Source: Rhodobacteraceae bacterium IMCC1335 (GTDB lineage: Bacteria; Pseudomonadota; Alphaproteobacteria; Rhodobacterales; Rhodobacteraceae). From it: 64,000 nt of DNA. Under the pieces are notes generated by a model. That model had not been told where the DNA came from and did no database searches. It was given only the letters and a program-made list of their open reading frames with translations. The translations under genes were made by a program, and so were the position numbers. Positions 38,077-46,629 of this stretch are shown piece after piece (the stretch's first letter is position 1; each line of letters opens with the position of its first letter). The stretch lies in NCBI GenBank assembly GCA_039640495.1, contig CP046864.1:2405001-2469000 (forward strand), written 5' to 3'.

Positions 38077-38742
38077 TTAAGCGACGAGCTTATAGAATGT
38101 TTCGTCGACGCCGTGCTCGGTTGCAAATGGCATCATCAGATGTTCTAAAATCAGCTTCTCTTGCTCGGACATAAGATCATATACGTTTTGATCAAAATAT
38201 TTACTCATAATCTCATTAACCAAAACGACTTCAGATTCAAAAATTGCCTTGCGGTAAACAATCGCCAGAAAGGCTTCCGCGACATAAGTGGAAAAGGTGA
38301 AATGTTTCAATTTCGCGGCTTTCAAGGGGTCTTTACAGCTGCGGTCTACGCGATAAAGCGTTTCAATCGCCTCATGCATCCATTCAACAGGATTGACCAA
38401 TGTAACGGCTTCTGTCGGATCTTCCTGAGGCGCAGCCTCAGTTTGAGAAAACGGCACAAGAAGGTTTTGAATGACTTCTTGATCATAATCGCTCAGGGCA
38501 GCAAGCAATTCATCGCTTAAATACCCTGTTACAACTTTATGGACCAATTCGGCCTGCTCGGTCGTGATTGCTTTTGCAGCCAAAATAGCTTCAAACGCCT
38601 CAACAACATAATGTGTGAACACAAACTTATTGAAGGTTATAGCTTCTTCCGAAGATTTTGCGCCTGCTTTGATCTTTTCAAGCGTGATCAAAGCCTCTTC
38701 CAACCACTCTTTGGGGCGTACAATTTCGACGTCTTGCTTCAT
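38077..38742 (-). CDS. Internally duplicated helical protein upstream of flagellin, unknown function
   Basis: I do not recognise this 221-residue, predominantly helical, acidic, signal-less protein. Residues 8-98 and 116-206 align without a gap at a constant offset of 108 with 29 of 91 identities. Each half starts VxPxEWxxEAxxTL, contains FxFxxYVxEAFxAI and xxKAI, and ends LxxPF. A Q-, E- and P-rich linker joins them. I use the ATG at 38742 (GAGGA five bases upstream); the upstream in-frame region reads like non-coding sequence. It lies 11 bases from flagellin and shares its likely sigma-54 promoter. A role as export chaperone, translational regulator or secreted partner of flagellin is inference; it resembles neither FlaF, FlbT nor FliS in sequence as I know them. 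Confidence 0.75.
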   Translation of the reverse strand: MKQDVEIVRPKEWLEEALITLEKIKAGAKSSEEAITFNKFVFTHYVVEAFEAILAAKAITTEQAELVHKVVTGYLSDELLAALSDYDQEVIQNLLVPFSQTEAAPQEDPTEAVTLVNPVEWMHEAIETLYRVDRSCKDPLKAAKLKHFTFSTYVAEAFLAIVYRKAIFESEVVLVNEIMSKYFDQNVYDLMSEQEKLILEHLMMPFATEHGVDETFYKLVA

Positions 38743-38780
38743 AATCTTCCTCGCAAATATCTTAGTGCTGGAGGGTATAC

Positions 38781-38796
38781 AGCAAATTATATGCCA
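38781..38796 (-). promoter_or_regulatory. Sigma-54 (RpoN) type promoter for the helical protein-flagellin operon
   Basis: On the minus strand the sequence TGGCATATAATTTGCT matches the -24/-12 consensus TGGC-N7-TTGC exactly, with the correct GG-to-GC spacing. Transcription would begin about 30 bases before the ATG at 38742. Sigma-54 drives flagellar genes in Rhodobacter and Caulobacter, which fits the operon content. Confidence 0.75.
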
Positions 38797-39077
38797 CAAT
38801 GAGATTGCAGTTTTGCTTAATATTGTTCGGATTAACCCCCTGATACACGATAACCTCACTCTTAGCCCGTCGTCTTTTCGAGAGGGGTAACACAATTAGT
38901 TGGAGACCTTCGGGGGGTAGATTTCTCACCGCCCAATTTATCCCTGACACGAATAAATGCGCGACGTAAGGACAGGCAATCAGCACGATCGGCTTGCTAA
39001 CCCAAGTGGCGCACCCAAAAGAATTCGTGATTGGCAGCTTGAAGGTTGAAAACACGATTAACGAAAGGTGATATCCT
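38797..39077. other. Upstream region of the flagellin operon
   Basis: About 280 bases between the sigma-54-like promoter and the small ORF on the other strand. It should hold an enhancer-binding site for a sigma-54 activator, but I could not recognise one. A 30-codon frame at 38958 has no ribosome site and is not called. Confidence 0.35.
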
Positions 39078-39221
39078 ATGGCCCAAGACTTTGTTGCCTG
39101 GTTGTTGATGACGACGGACGCTGCTGATTTGACCGAAGATCAAGTCCGCTACTTCAAAGATAACCCAAATCTGGTTGAATTTATCGAAGATCGCGAGGCT
39201 CTTGGGCTCCACATCTTATGA
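39078..39221 (+). CDS. Small ORF, 47 residues, unknown
   Basis: The frame encodes an acidic 47-residue protein (MAQDFVAWLLMTTDAADLTE at its start, with a DNPNLVEFIEDREALGL segment near the end) that could form two helices. AAAGGTGAT lies seven or more bases before the ATG and is a good ribosome site. After the TGA the same frame stays open for another 55 codons, including a hydrophobic stretch. I know no family. It is divergent from the flagellin operon. Confidence 0.5.
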   Translation: MAQDFVAWLLMTTDAADLTEDQVRYFKDNPNLVEFIEDREALGLHIL

Positions 39222-39655
39222 CGGATTCTTTGGGTCGCTGTCGCATTTGTTGCTGGATCAAAAATCATCGCAGTAAAATTCGATAATGAATTTTACCAAT
39301 TCCTTGTCAATGTCGCGAGTGATCTTGTGTTTGAAATGGGTGCCGCGCTAATCGGTAGCGTCCCGACCGTAATTTTCAGCGAGTACTAGAATAAGCGCCA
39401 GTTCAATGAAAATAAGGAATTTAGGTCAAATTTGTTGCAACGCATCAAGCAACCACCTGACGAAACTTTAGTATATGAATCGTAATGCGGAAGATCCGAC
39501 CCAACGGTGATCAGAAAATTAAACAATTTGCTTCTGGATTTGGGGCCTCACTCCTAAACGAGAGTTTGCTTTAATTTAATATTTTTTAAAAAAAAGAAAT
39601 TCCGACAAATCTTAAAGAATTGTAAACCTAGGTAATCTAATTGCCAGAGGCTTAG
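39222..39655. other. AT-rich gene-poor stretch
   Basis: About 430 bases, visibly richer in A and T than the flanking genes, with a T-run/A-run near 39580-39600. The first 170 bases continue the frame of the small ORF without a start codon near its beginning. Beyond 39390 I see no coding frame and no clear RNA structure. Confidence 0.4.
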
Positions 39656-40852
39656 TTACCGAGCATGCCGCTTTACAAAGAACAGCGCAGCAAGCCCCAT
39701 GAATATAAACAATGCCATGACCAAAAATGATGTCCAACCGCCATAGGACTCAGTGATCCAAGCGAAGAGAAAAGGGCTTGAGGAATTCACGGACATACGG
39801 ATGAACGCGATCCAGCCCAATCTTGCCCCGAACCCTTCTGGGCCAAACAAAGCCAAAGGCAAAGTGCCCATGGTGATCGTTTTAATCCCATCGCCCATCC
39901 CGTACAGCACAGCAAAAACTATCAAGCCGGCAAAGGTCGCGCCAAAGCCCAATAAGATAGAAAACCCAAGTGTCATCAAACCCAAAGAAATAAAACTTGT
40001 GATCAAGGGATGTAGCGCGCGGCCAAAGATCAATTCAAAAAACCGCCCCGCCGTTTTGGCCGGTCCAATCAACGCGCCCGCGGTCACGGCGACGGCAGCG
40101 CTGTGCCCCAATGCTTCCACATTGCTCACCCAAAGCGACATCAAGGCCCCCATACTATATCCCGAAAAGGTAAAAGACAGCACCATCCAAATCATGGCAT
40201 GGCGGCGGGTGGGGCCTTGTAATGGCGGCCAAGTCGCAGTCTCTCTTTTACCTATATCAAGGGGTGCGGAGATCCCATTTTCCGCGCTTAGGCTGAACCA
40301 ATGCGCGGGCACGCAAATAAGCAATACGCTGGCAGCATGGATTTGCCATGTCACTTGCCACCCATAAAGATTTGAAAGCGCCAAGGTCAGCGGCCAGTAG
40401 ATGGTTGATGCCACGCCGCCAAACAGCGTGATCCCCGAAATCGCCGATTGGGCCGCCTGCCCGGGGCGAAGTTTTGCGATTGATGCAAAAGCCACATCGT
40501 AAAGCACAAACATTGCCGCCATTTGGGTGAGCAATATCGCAACAGTTAATCCAATCGGCCCTGTCACTTGGCTTAACCCCCAAAGCCCGCCAGCCGACGC
40601 TACCGAGCCAAGGCTCATCACCCAACGTCCGCCGATGCGATCTACCGCAAACCCGGCAACTATCGCGCTCAAGCCACCAAAAAAAAAGCCTATCGAGAGC
40701 AGCCCGAACACATCCGACAGGCCAAGGCCAAGCTCATCTGCCATTAGGGGCAAGAGCACAGCGTAAGAATAAAGCAGCGTGCCATAACCCATAATCTGCG
40801 TGAGGCCCAAGCCGCAAACCGGCAAGTAATATTTCAAAGGCCGCGCCATCAT
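39656..40852 (-). CDS. MFS transporter
   Basis: This 398-residue major facilitator has about twelve hydrophobic helices. The loop 2-3 region reads GFAVDRIGGRWVMSLG, a version of the MFS signature GxxxDRxGxR, and the C-half has the corresponding GRFFELIFGR. The substrate cannot be read from sequence. It lies 124 bases downstream of the hexuronate genes on the same strand, so uptake of a uronate or related acid is possible, but the family is too broad to be sure. Two consecutive ATG codons make the exact start uncertain by one residue. Confidence 0.88.
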   Translation of the reverse strand: MMARPLKYYLPVCGLGLTQIMGYGTLLYSYAVLLPLMADELGLGLSDVFGLLSIGFFFGGLSAIVAGFAVDRIGGRWVMSLGSVASAGGLWGLSQVTGPIGLTVAILLTQMAAMFVLYDVAFASIAKLRPGQAAQSAISGITLFGGVASTIYWPLTLALSNLYGWQVTWQIHAASVLLICVPAHWFSLSAENGISAPLDIGKRETATWPPLQGPTRRHAMIWMVLSFTFSGYSMGALMSLWVSNVEALGHSAAVAVTAGALIGPAKTAGRFFELIFGRALHPLITSFISLGLMTLGFSILLGFGATFAGLIVFAVLYGMGDGIKTITMGTLPLALFGPEGFGARLGWIAFIRMSVNSSSPFLFAWITESYGGWTSFLVMALFIFMGLAALFFVKRHAR

Positions 40853-40976
40853 ATCGCACAGCGCGTTTTTAGGGGGATAAAAGCCCAGTGCAGAAGGCGC
40901 GTCTGCCTTTCTTGAGTACGTTTAATATCGTTTTCACCGAGCGCGCCGGCATATTTTTGTGTTTCCTCAGCCCCTC

Positions 40977-42422
40977 TCAATTGGCTTTGCCCGCGTGCTG
41001 GCAGGCTAGCTCAACGCTTGCCAGCACACCCATTGCGCGCAGCTGATCATAGGCCTGACGCACCGCCGCTTCAAATCGGGGATTTTGCTTCAAATCCGAG
41101 CCAAATATTTCTGCAATTGATAGAACCGCCCCGACAGGATCCTGCCTCTGCACGCAGGCGCTGGTCAGGCGGGGCTGCAAAGGATCATTTATCGGATAAC
41201 GCGCCCCCGTCTCGCTTTGCCCATTTAAAAACAATATCCAAGCCGCAACAACCAAGCAAAGCCCGTCAACCGGCCGGTTGGCGGCCAGATTAGCGCGCAG
41301 CGGCGCCAGCACCCGTTGCGGCAGCTTTTGAGATCCATCCATGGCAATTTGTATCGTCGCATGCGCGATAGCTGAATTGCGATACCGTTGTTCGAGCGCC
41401 TGCGTATAGGCTTTTAAATCTTGGCCCGGGGGGGGCGTGAAACTGGGCCGCAATTCATGCTCCCATAAGCGCGTGATAAACGCCGCCAATGTCGTGTTTT
41501 GCATCGCATCAAAAACGGTTTTATGCCCTGTCAAAACACCAAGATACGCAAGGGAAGAATGGGTGGCATTTAGCAAACGCAGCTTCATTTCTTCAAAGGA
41601 GCGAACCGAGCTGGTAAACTCAACCCCCACCAGATCAAGAGGCGGGCGCGGCAGGTCGGCAAAATCCTCTTCAATCACCCATTGCCAAAACGGTTCATGC
41701 AAAACCGGTGCGGGATCGGGCCACCGCGTCAATGCGGCAATATCTTCAACATCCTGCGCCGTTACAGCTGGAACGATGCGATCCACCATCGTGGCGGGAA
41801 ATCGTGCGTTTTCTTTGATCCATTGCGCAAGATCCGGGTCAATTTTTTGCGCAAATTCCAGCACAACTGTTTGCAAAACGCGGCCATTTTCAGACAGGTT
41901 ATCGCAGCTCAGACAGGTAAAAGCGCTGAGCCCTAATTCGCGCCTATGTCGCAATGCCTGAACCAACAAACCAGGGGCAGAAGACGGCGTTTCAGGCGTG
42001 ATCAAATCCTGCCGGATTTGAGGGTGCTCCCAGTCAAGCCCGCTTAGCGCGGGCGAATAACAATAGCCTTTTTCCGTAATCGTCAGCGTCACCATATTCA
42101 AATGCGGCAGCAGCAGCGCGTTCAGCACCTCGCGGCGCTCATCTTCAAGAAAATAGACAGCTTTTAAAATGGTGATTTCTTCAACCGAACGGCGCTCTGC
42201 ATCCATCTCAACCGCGTGGTATCGAAACCCGTTTTGCGCCAAGCGATCACGCACCCCTGCGCTGCGCAAACTGATACCAATCACATCCCAGCCCATCGCG
42301 TGATCTGCGCCAAGTTGCGCCTGCATTCTTTGCAGTTGCGGCAGCCCAAAGGCGCGAAAAAACGCGCCCAGCCCAAGATGAACAACGCCAACGCGATCAA
42401 AATACTCGGCAAAATCACTCAT
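40977..42422 (-). CDS. uxuB: Mannitol dehydrogenase family protein, probably D-fructuronate (mannonate) reductase
   Basis: This 481-residue polyol dehydrogenase of the long-chain MDR/mannitol dehydrogenase family has an N-terminal NAD-binding motif VVHLGLGAFFRAF. Its catalytic lysine region contains EMKLRLLNATHSSLAYLG, the KxxxxNxxH signature of the family. Immediately upstream, overlapping by four bases (ATGA), is uronate isomerase, whose product D-fructuronate is the UxuB substrate. This makes reduction to D-mannonate the best assignment over mannitol or arabinitol oxidation. Mannonate dehydratase is not in the window. Confidence 0.9.
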   Translation of the reverse strand: MSDFAEYFDRVGVVHLGLGAFFRAFGLPQLQRMQAQLGADHAMGWDVIGISLRSAGVRDRLAQNGFRYHAVEMDAERRSVEEITILKAVYFLEDERREVLNALLLPHLNMVTLTITEKGYCYSPALSGLDWEHPQIRQDLITPETPSSAPGLLVQALRHRRELGLSAFTCLSCDNLSENGRVLQTVVLEFAQKIDPDLAQWIKENARFPATMVDRIVPAVTAQDVEDIAALTRWPDPAPVLHEPFWQWVIEEDFADLPRPPLDLVGVEFTSSVRSFEEMKLRLLNATHSSLAYLGVLTGHKTVFDAMQNTTLAAFITRLWEHELRPSFTPPPGQDLKAYTQALEQRYRNSAIAHATIQIAMDGSQKLPQRVLAPLRANLAANRPVDGLCLVVAAWILFLNGQSETGARYPINDPLQPRLTSACVQRQDPVGAVLSIAEIFGSDLKQNPRFEAAVRQAYDQLRAMGVLASVELACQHAGKAN

Positions 42423-43822
42423 AAACGATAGGCTTTCTTGGCCAAAGAATAGGCCAGCTCATAGGCCACCTGATGCGCTTCGGCTTCCTCTAGCATATGC
42501 GTGGCAACCAGGCCGGCAAGGAAACCGCAATCGATCCGACGCGCCATATCATGGCGCGCCGGGATCGTGCATAAAGCCCGGGTATCATCATTAAATCCAA
42601 CCGTATTGTAAAACCCCGCTGTTTCCGTGACCAGTTCGCGATAGCGCCGCATTCCTTCCGGGCTGTCATAAAACCACCAAGCCGGCCCCAATTTTAAGCA
42701 TGGATAGGCCCCAGCCAAAGGCGCCAGTTCGCGCGATAGCGTGGTTTCATCCAAAGTGAAAAGGATAAGCGTAAAGTTCTTTTCATGGCCAAAGCGATCC
42801 AGCAAAGGCTTTAGCCCCCCCACAAAATCAGCTGATTTGGGAATATCAAACCCTTTGTCACGCCCGTAAGCGCTGAAAATAATCGGAGAATGGTTGCGCC
42901 ATGATCCCGGGTGCAATTGCATCACCATACCATCTTCCAGGCTCATTCGCGCCATCTCCGTCAGCATTTGCCCACGGAAGCGCTCGGCCTCTTGCGATGA
43001 AGCCTGGCCCCGCACAACTTTATCAAACAAAGCCGCAGCGTCCTCACAAGAAAGATTTTCGGTGCGTGCAGTCGGATGCCCATGATCGGTTGCCGTTGCC
43101 CCAAAGCTGCGGAAATACGCCCGGCGCAGGCGATGGGCTTGCAAATATCCCTGCCAATTCCGGGTGTCACATTTGGTTAAAATACCCAGATGCTCTACAT
43201 TTTGTGTAAATCCCGTATATTCTGGATCGATCACATTATCGGGGCGGTAGGTGGTGATAACGCGGCCCGTCCAACCGCTGCTCCGAATGCTCTGATGATG
43301 CGACAGATCATCCAGCGGATCCTCTGTGGTGGCCAAAACCTCAATGTTAAAGCGATCAAACAACGCCCGCGGCAAAAACGCCGGCTCAGCCAGTTTTTGA
43401 GAAATTGCATCGTAAAGCGCATCGGCATTTTCAACCGATGGGCGTTCGGTTAGGCCGAATAGTTTTTCAAATGCATATTCTAACCATACGCGGCTTGGCG
43501 TCGCGCGAAACAAGTGATAGCCGGCGCAAAACCGACGCCAAATCGCCCGCTTATCCGCGTGTTGATGCCCGTCCTGATCGACAAGCCCTAACTCCGCCAG
43601 CGTAGCCCCTTGCGAGACCAGCATCCGCAGCACATAGTGATCCGGGCTTACAAAAAGATCCGTTGGATTTTTGAAATGTTCATTCTGTGCAAACCAGGCA
43701 GGATCAACATGGCCATGCGGGCTAATAATCGGCAGATCACGCACACCCTCATAAAGCCCGCGGGCAATGGCGCGACGGGTGGGATCAGCGGGAAGCAGAA
43801 TATTTGGATCGTGTAAAGGCAT
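42419..43822 (-). CDS. uxaC: Uronate isomerase
   Basis: UxaC interconverts D-glucuronate/D-fructuronate and D-galacturonate/D-tagaturonate, the first step of hexuronate breakdown. The protein of about 467 residues belongs to the amidohydrolase superfamily: SPHGHVDP supplies the first metal-binding pair, and the LGPAWWFYDSPEGM and GFNDDTRAL segments are typical of the C-terminal half. I start at the ATG at 43822, matching the family's MPLHxD start; the frame is open further upstream but without homology or ribosome site. It is translationally coupled to uxuB. Confidence 0.95.
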   Translation of the reverse strand: MPLHDPNILLPADPTRRAIARGLYEGVRDLPIISPHGHVDPAWFAQNEHFKNPTDLFVSPDHYVLRMLVSQGATLAELGLVDQDGHQHADKRAIWRRFCAGYHLFRATPSRVWLEYAFEKLFGLTERPSVENADALYDAISQKLAEPAFLPRALFDRFNIEVLATTEDPLDDLSHHQSIRSSGWTGRVITTYRPDNVIDPEYTGFTQNVEHLGILTKCDTRNWQGYLQAHRLRRAYFRSFGATATDHGHPTARTENLSCEDAAALFDKVVRGQASSQEAERFRGQMLTEMARMSLEDGMVMQLHPGSWRNHSPIIFSAYGRDKGFDIPKSADFVGGLKPLLDRFGHEKNFTLILFTLDETTLSRELAPLAGAYPCLKLGPAWWFYDSPEGMRRYRELVTETAGFYNTVGFNDDTRALCTIPARHDMARRIDCGFLAGLVATHMLEEAEAHQVAYELAYSLAKKAYRL

Positions 43823-44029
43823 CACAGCTACCGCGATTGTTTCCAACCCATATTGCGATTGTTCCAAAATCAGAGCAAGCCCAAGTTGCGCCTTTTCACA
43901 TCCGCTCAGCCGGCGCCCTGCACAGGCGGATCAGAGCGCCCAATGCTGCAGCAAAATAGACGCTACCCGATTTTCCTGCTCTATCCGTGCCATCGTTTTC
44001 TTAACGCCCATCAGGCGTTCTTTTGAGGC

Positions 44030-44521
44030 TTAAATCACATCCGCCAAACGCGCACGCACCAGCCCCGTATTGACGCCATATTTGCCCAATTCGCCGCTCA
44101 ACCTTTGGTGCTCCATTTTGGGGCAAAGATCCTGTACCACGTCAATCCCGCGGGCCTGCGCTTTGCGGGCCGTTGCTTCATGCTTGACGCCAATTTGCAT
44201 CCAAATGGTTTTTAACGCGGGCCAGCAGGCCAACGCATCTTCATAAATCGCGGGCACCGCATCCGATTTTCGGAAAACCTGTACCATATCGATCGGTTGC
44301 TCAATTTGATCCATGCGCGCATACACCCTCTGCCCAAACAGCAACTCGCCCTCATATGCCGGGTTGACCGGGATAATCGTGTAACCACGCCGGCTCAAAT
44401 ACCGGGCCACAAAATAACTGGGACGAATGGCATTAAGACTGACGCCAACAGAGACGATGACCTTGTTGCGCACCAAAACCTTACGCAGAAAGGAATCGGA
44501 ATAGGCGTGTTTGCTGTTCAT
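44030..44521 (-). CDS. CoA-binding domain protein (YccU family)
   Basis: This is a 163-residue single-domain Rossmann protein. VSVGVSLNAIRPSYFVARYLSRRGY is the nucleotide/CoA-binding strand-loop-helix, followed by IIPVNPAYEGELLFGQRVY and the conserved VQVFRKSD and WMQIGV segments. The family is homologous to the CoA-binding part of succinyl-CoA synthetase but lacks catalysis; its role is unknown. The ATG at 44521 fits the family N-terminus (MNSKHAYSDSFLRKVL). Confidence 0.9.
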   Translation of the reverse strand: MNSKHAYSDSFLRKVLVRNKVIVSVGVSLNAIRPSYFVARYLSRRGYTIIPVNPAYEGELLFGQRVYARMDQIEQPIDMVQVFRKSDAVPAIYEDALACWPALKTIWMQIGVKHEATARKAQARGIDVVQDLCPKMEHQRLSGELGKYGVNTGLVRARLADVI

Positions 44522-44652
44522 GATATTCTTACTCAGTAGCGCTGCTTTCAGCATCTAGACGGTAAAATGCTGCATGGGTGTGGTTGCATCCTCTAGTTTG
44601 CGCGCAATTGCAACCAAAAACCGGCCTCAGCACTAGGGCCGAGGGTGAGGTA

Positions 44653-44754
44653 ATGAACCTGCCAGGTTTTTTAGTACCGCACAAACACTGTGCAGCTTGC
44701 GCAAAGCGCGCGCCGCCGATTGCGCATTGTGGACCCAAAATCACACCGGGGTGA
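44653..44754 (+). CDS. Possible 33-residue Cys-rich small protein
   Basis: A short frame with GAGGG seven bases before the ATG encodes HKHCAACAKRAPPIAHCGPK in its middle. The HxHCxxC-x9-C arrangement resembles half of small zinc-ribbon proteins, which normally carry a fourth Cys. It may be a degraded or truncated zinc-ribbon gene or a chance frame. No neighbour supports a role. Confidence 0.35.
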   Translation: MNLPGFLVPHKHCAACAKRAPPIAHCGPKITPG

Positions 44755-44826
44755 AATAAAGCTTGATTGTTTTATCTGGGAAAATTAGGCCTAAGACATC
44801 AGAACAAAGCCCAAAGGGTCACTTGA

Positions 44827-45129
44827 ATGAAAATGATGAGCATCGTCGCGGTTACACCCAAGGAAGACGCGATAGATGAAATTGCAGAGCTGATCACCGA
44901 AAGCCGCAAAGACGGCGTGGCCGGTTTAGAGGTCTATAGCATTGTGCACACCCGAGACGACGAATTGGTTATTGTAAATCAATGGGCCTCGCTGGATGCA
45001 TTCATGGATTACGTGAATGGGCCGCATAATATGATTGAATTGATTGAACATCTCTGCCTGCGATATGATGAGGAAAATGTCTGCCGCGCCTATTCGGGGG
45101 CAATCCTTGCCCAGCATAGTCAAGCGTAA
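44827..45129 (+). CDS. Antibiotic biosynthesis monooxygenase-like (ABM) domain protein
   Basis: This 100-residue protein is predicted to form a dimeric ferredoxin-like alpha-beta barrel. VAVTPKEDAIDEIAELI is the first strand-helix, GVAGLEVYSIV the second strand, and ELVIVNQWASLDAFMDYV the hallmark third strand with tryptophan. Such proteins act as cofactor-free oxygenases, haem-degrading enzymes or have unknown roles; no substrate is inferred. AAAGGG lies eight bases before the ATG. Confidence 0.78.
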   Translation: MKMMSIVAVTPKEDAIDEIAELITESRKDGVAGLEVYSIVHTRDDELVIVNQWASLDAFMDYVNGPHNMIELIEHLCLRYDEENVCRAYSGAILAQHSQA

Positions 45130-45331
45130 CGACCCCTGCAGTGTCTTTGGCAATCTACCGCAAAAAGTGATCAGACAAACCCTGCGGCTGCTATCTTCCC
45201 CGTTCAGCCAAGCCAGCCCTAAAAACAAAAACCATCCGGCCGGTAAATATCTGCGCAGCGCTGCATAAAAGGCAGGTCTTTCCCCGACATCAACGCCGCG
45301 CAGCGCCCAAACACTGGTGGTAGATTTCGGA

Positions 45332-45970
45332 TCAGACCGGTTTCAAAACCACGAAAGTTGCATCCCGCGGCAAATCGGGGTGTACAAGCCTTTTCGTCGG
45401 GCCAAACCGCGCCACGCAATGCTCTAAAACCTGATCTGAATTTGCATAATAAATATGGCTCTGGGGCGAAATTCGCGCGCTTGAGGCCACTTGAAGATTG
45501 AAAATCATTGCCACCTTGGTGTGCGACCAACAGCCCTGCAAAGTGTCAAATACATAGTTTTGCCATAGCACGAGATCGCGGGTGGCGGCCAAATTAAAAG
45601 GTCCGGACATGACAGAGAAGTCTTGTTCTTGATCCGGCGCGGAGCTGCATATGAAGCGCGCCCAAGGCTGTTCAAACTTGCGCTTACAGGCCGCAATCAA
45701 TTGCTCTGAAATATCATAGCCGATATATGATGTGACCGAGCTAGCTGGCCGCTTAAGCAGATAGTCAACCAAGGCACCGTAACCGCAGCCAATATCCGCC
45801 AAGCTAAACCCAGCTGCCCCCGACAGCTTGTCAATTTCGCACAGAATGATTTCAAATCGCCGGGTTTGCCGCGCCTCTGTCGCCCAAAAGCTGCCTTGCG
45901 GCGTGGATCCAAATTGCTCAAAGCGGTTCCAATAGATCTGACTGAGTTTGTTTTCGAAGGTTGAATTCAT
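45332..45970 (-). CDS. Class I SAM-dependent methyltransferase
   Basis: This 212-residue methyltransferase has motif I at residues 57-65 (LADIGCGYG) and an acidic residue after the second strand in YIGYDIS. The C-terminal part has VLWQNYVFDTLQGCW and AMIFNLQVAS. A substrate is not evident. I start at the ATG at 45970; the frame is open 20 codons further upstream but without similarity. It is monocistronic. Confidence 0.85.
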   Translation of the reverse strand: MNSTFENKLSQIYWNRFEQFGSTPQGSFWATEARQTRRFEIILCEIDKLSGAAGFSLADIGCGYGALVDYLLKRPASSVTSYIGYDISEQLIAACKRKFEQPWARFICSSAPDQEQDFSVMSGPFNLAATRDLVLWQNYVFDTLQGCWSHTKVAMIFNLQVASSARISPQSHIYYANSDQVLEHCVARFGPTKRLVHPDLPRDATFVVLKPV

Positions 45971-46629
45971 GCGCGATGTGCTTTCTCCGGCGCCAGAATA
46001 ACAACCAAAACGCCGAATACCAGCCACCAAAGGGCCGGCGTTGCCCTACGAAAGCTCGCTTTTAAGGATCAAAACCCAGCATAAGGATGCTGGAGCACTT
46101 CGCCCAAATTTTCCAGCGCCACGCCAACCAACCTGAGTTTTTAAAACCTAGAAGGTTTCGCTAGACAGTTTTTGATTTAAGGATATCGAAAAATCTTTGC
46201 CCGAGCGTTGGCAATCCGCATTTCCCATCCGAGCGGGTGTTTTTTTCTGCGCATCGCGGCTGTGTTTTGAAATGCGGCCCGTTTTAAGCGGCGTTGGCCG
46301 CGCAATAGCAGCTTGATAGGTCGCCCATTGAAAGGTGGAAGATGGATTTGTAACCTGCATTCTGCCCTTCGGTTCGCTGATCGAGTCACAAATGAGTACG
46401 GCGCATTTTGCAATTTGTTTAAGCAAGCAGAGCTGTACAAAAGGGGCCTTTGAGCGCAAGCCTTCAAGACAATCGGCACAGGCTGCGCTGGCTGTAGAAA
46501 GACCGAGTTATTGAATTGCACCTAAATAGCATCGATCCGTGGATATAAAATCAAACATCAGCATGGGATGTGCTGCGCGCTGGCCGCCGTTAAAAATGCC
46601 GGAGCGTGAAATTTAGCTTTTTTGCGATT
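45971..46629. other. Long intergenic stretch without recognised genes
   Basis: About 660 bases. Frames of 103 and 114 codons exist on the minus strand (46148-46459, 46177-46521), but their translations are basic, low in hydrophobic patterning and mutually overlapping, which suggests they are not genes. One small AAACCT/AGGTTT hairpin is near 46145-46159. It could be decayed sequence or hold a small RNA; neither can be shown by eye. Confidence 0.45.

Noticed and set aside
38958..39050. 30-codon hydrophilic ORF upstream of the small gene
   Set aside because: No Shine-Dalgarno and no similarity; such short frames are expected by chance.
39219..39221. Selenocysteine reading of the TGA after the small ORF
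   Set aside because: No stem-loop of SECIS type was seen immediately downstream and no selenoprotein family matches.
39753..40367. 204-codon plus-strand frame opposite the MFS gene
   Set aside because: Antisense shadow of a membrane protein; no ribosome site or motif.
46177..46521. 114-codon minus-strand frame in the long intergenic stretch
   Set aside because: Basic, non-patterned translation overlapping another frame of similar quality; not believable as a gene.
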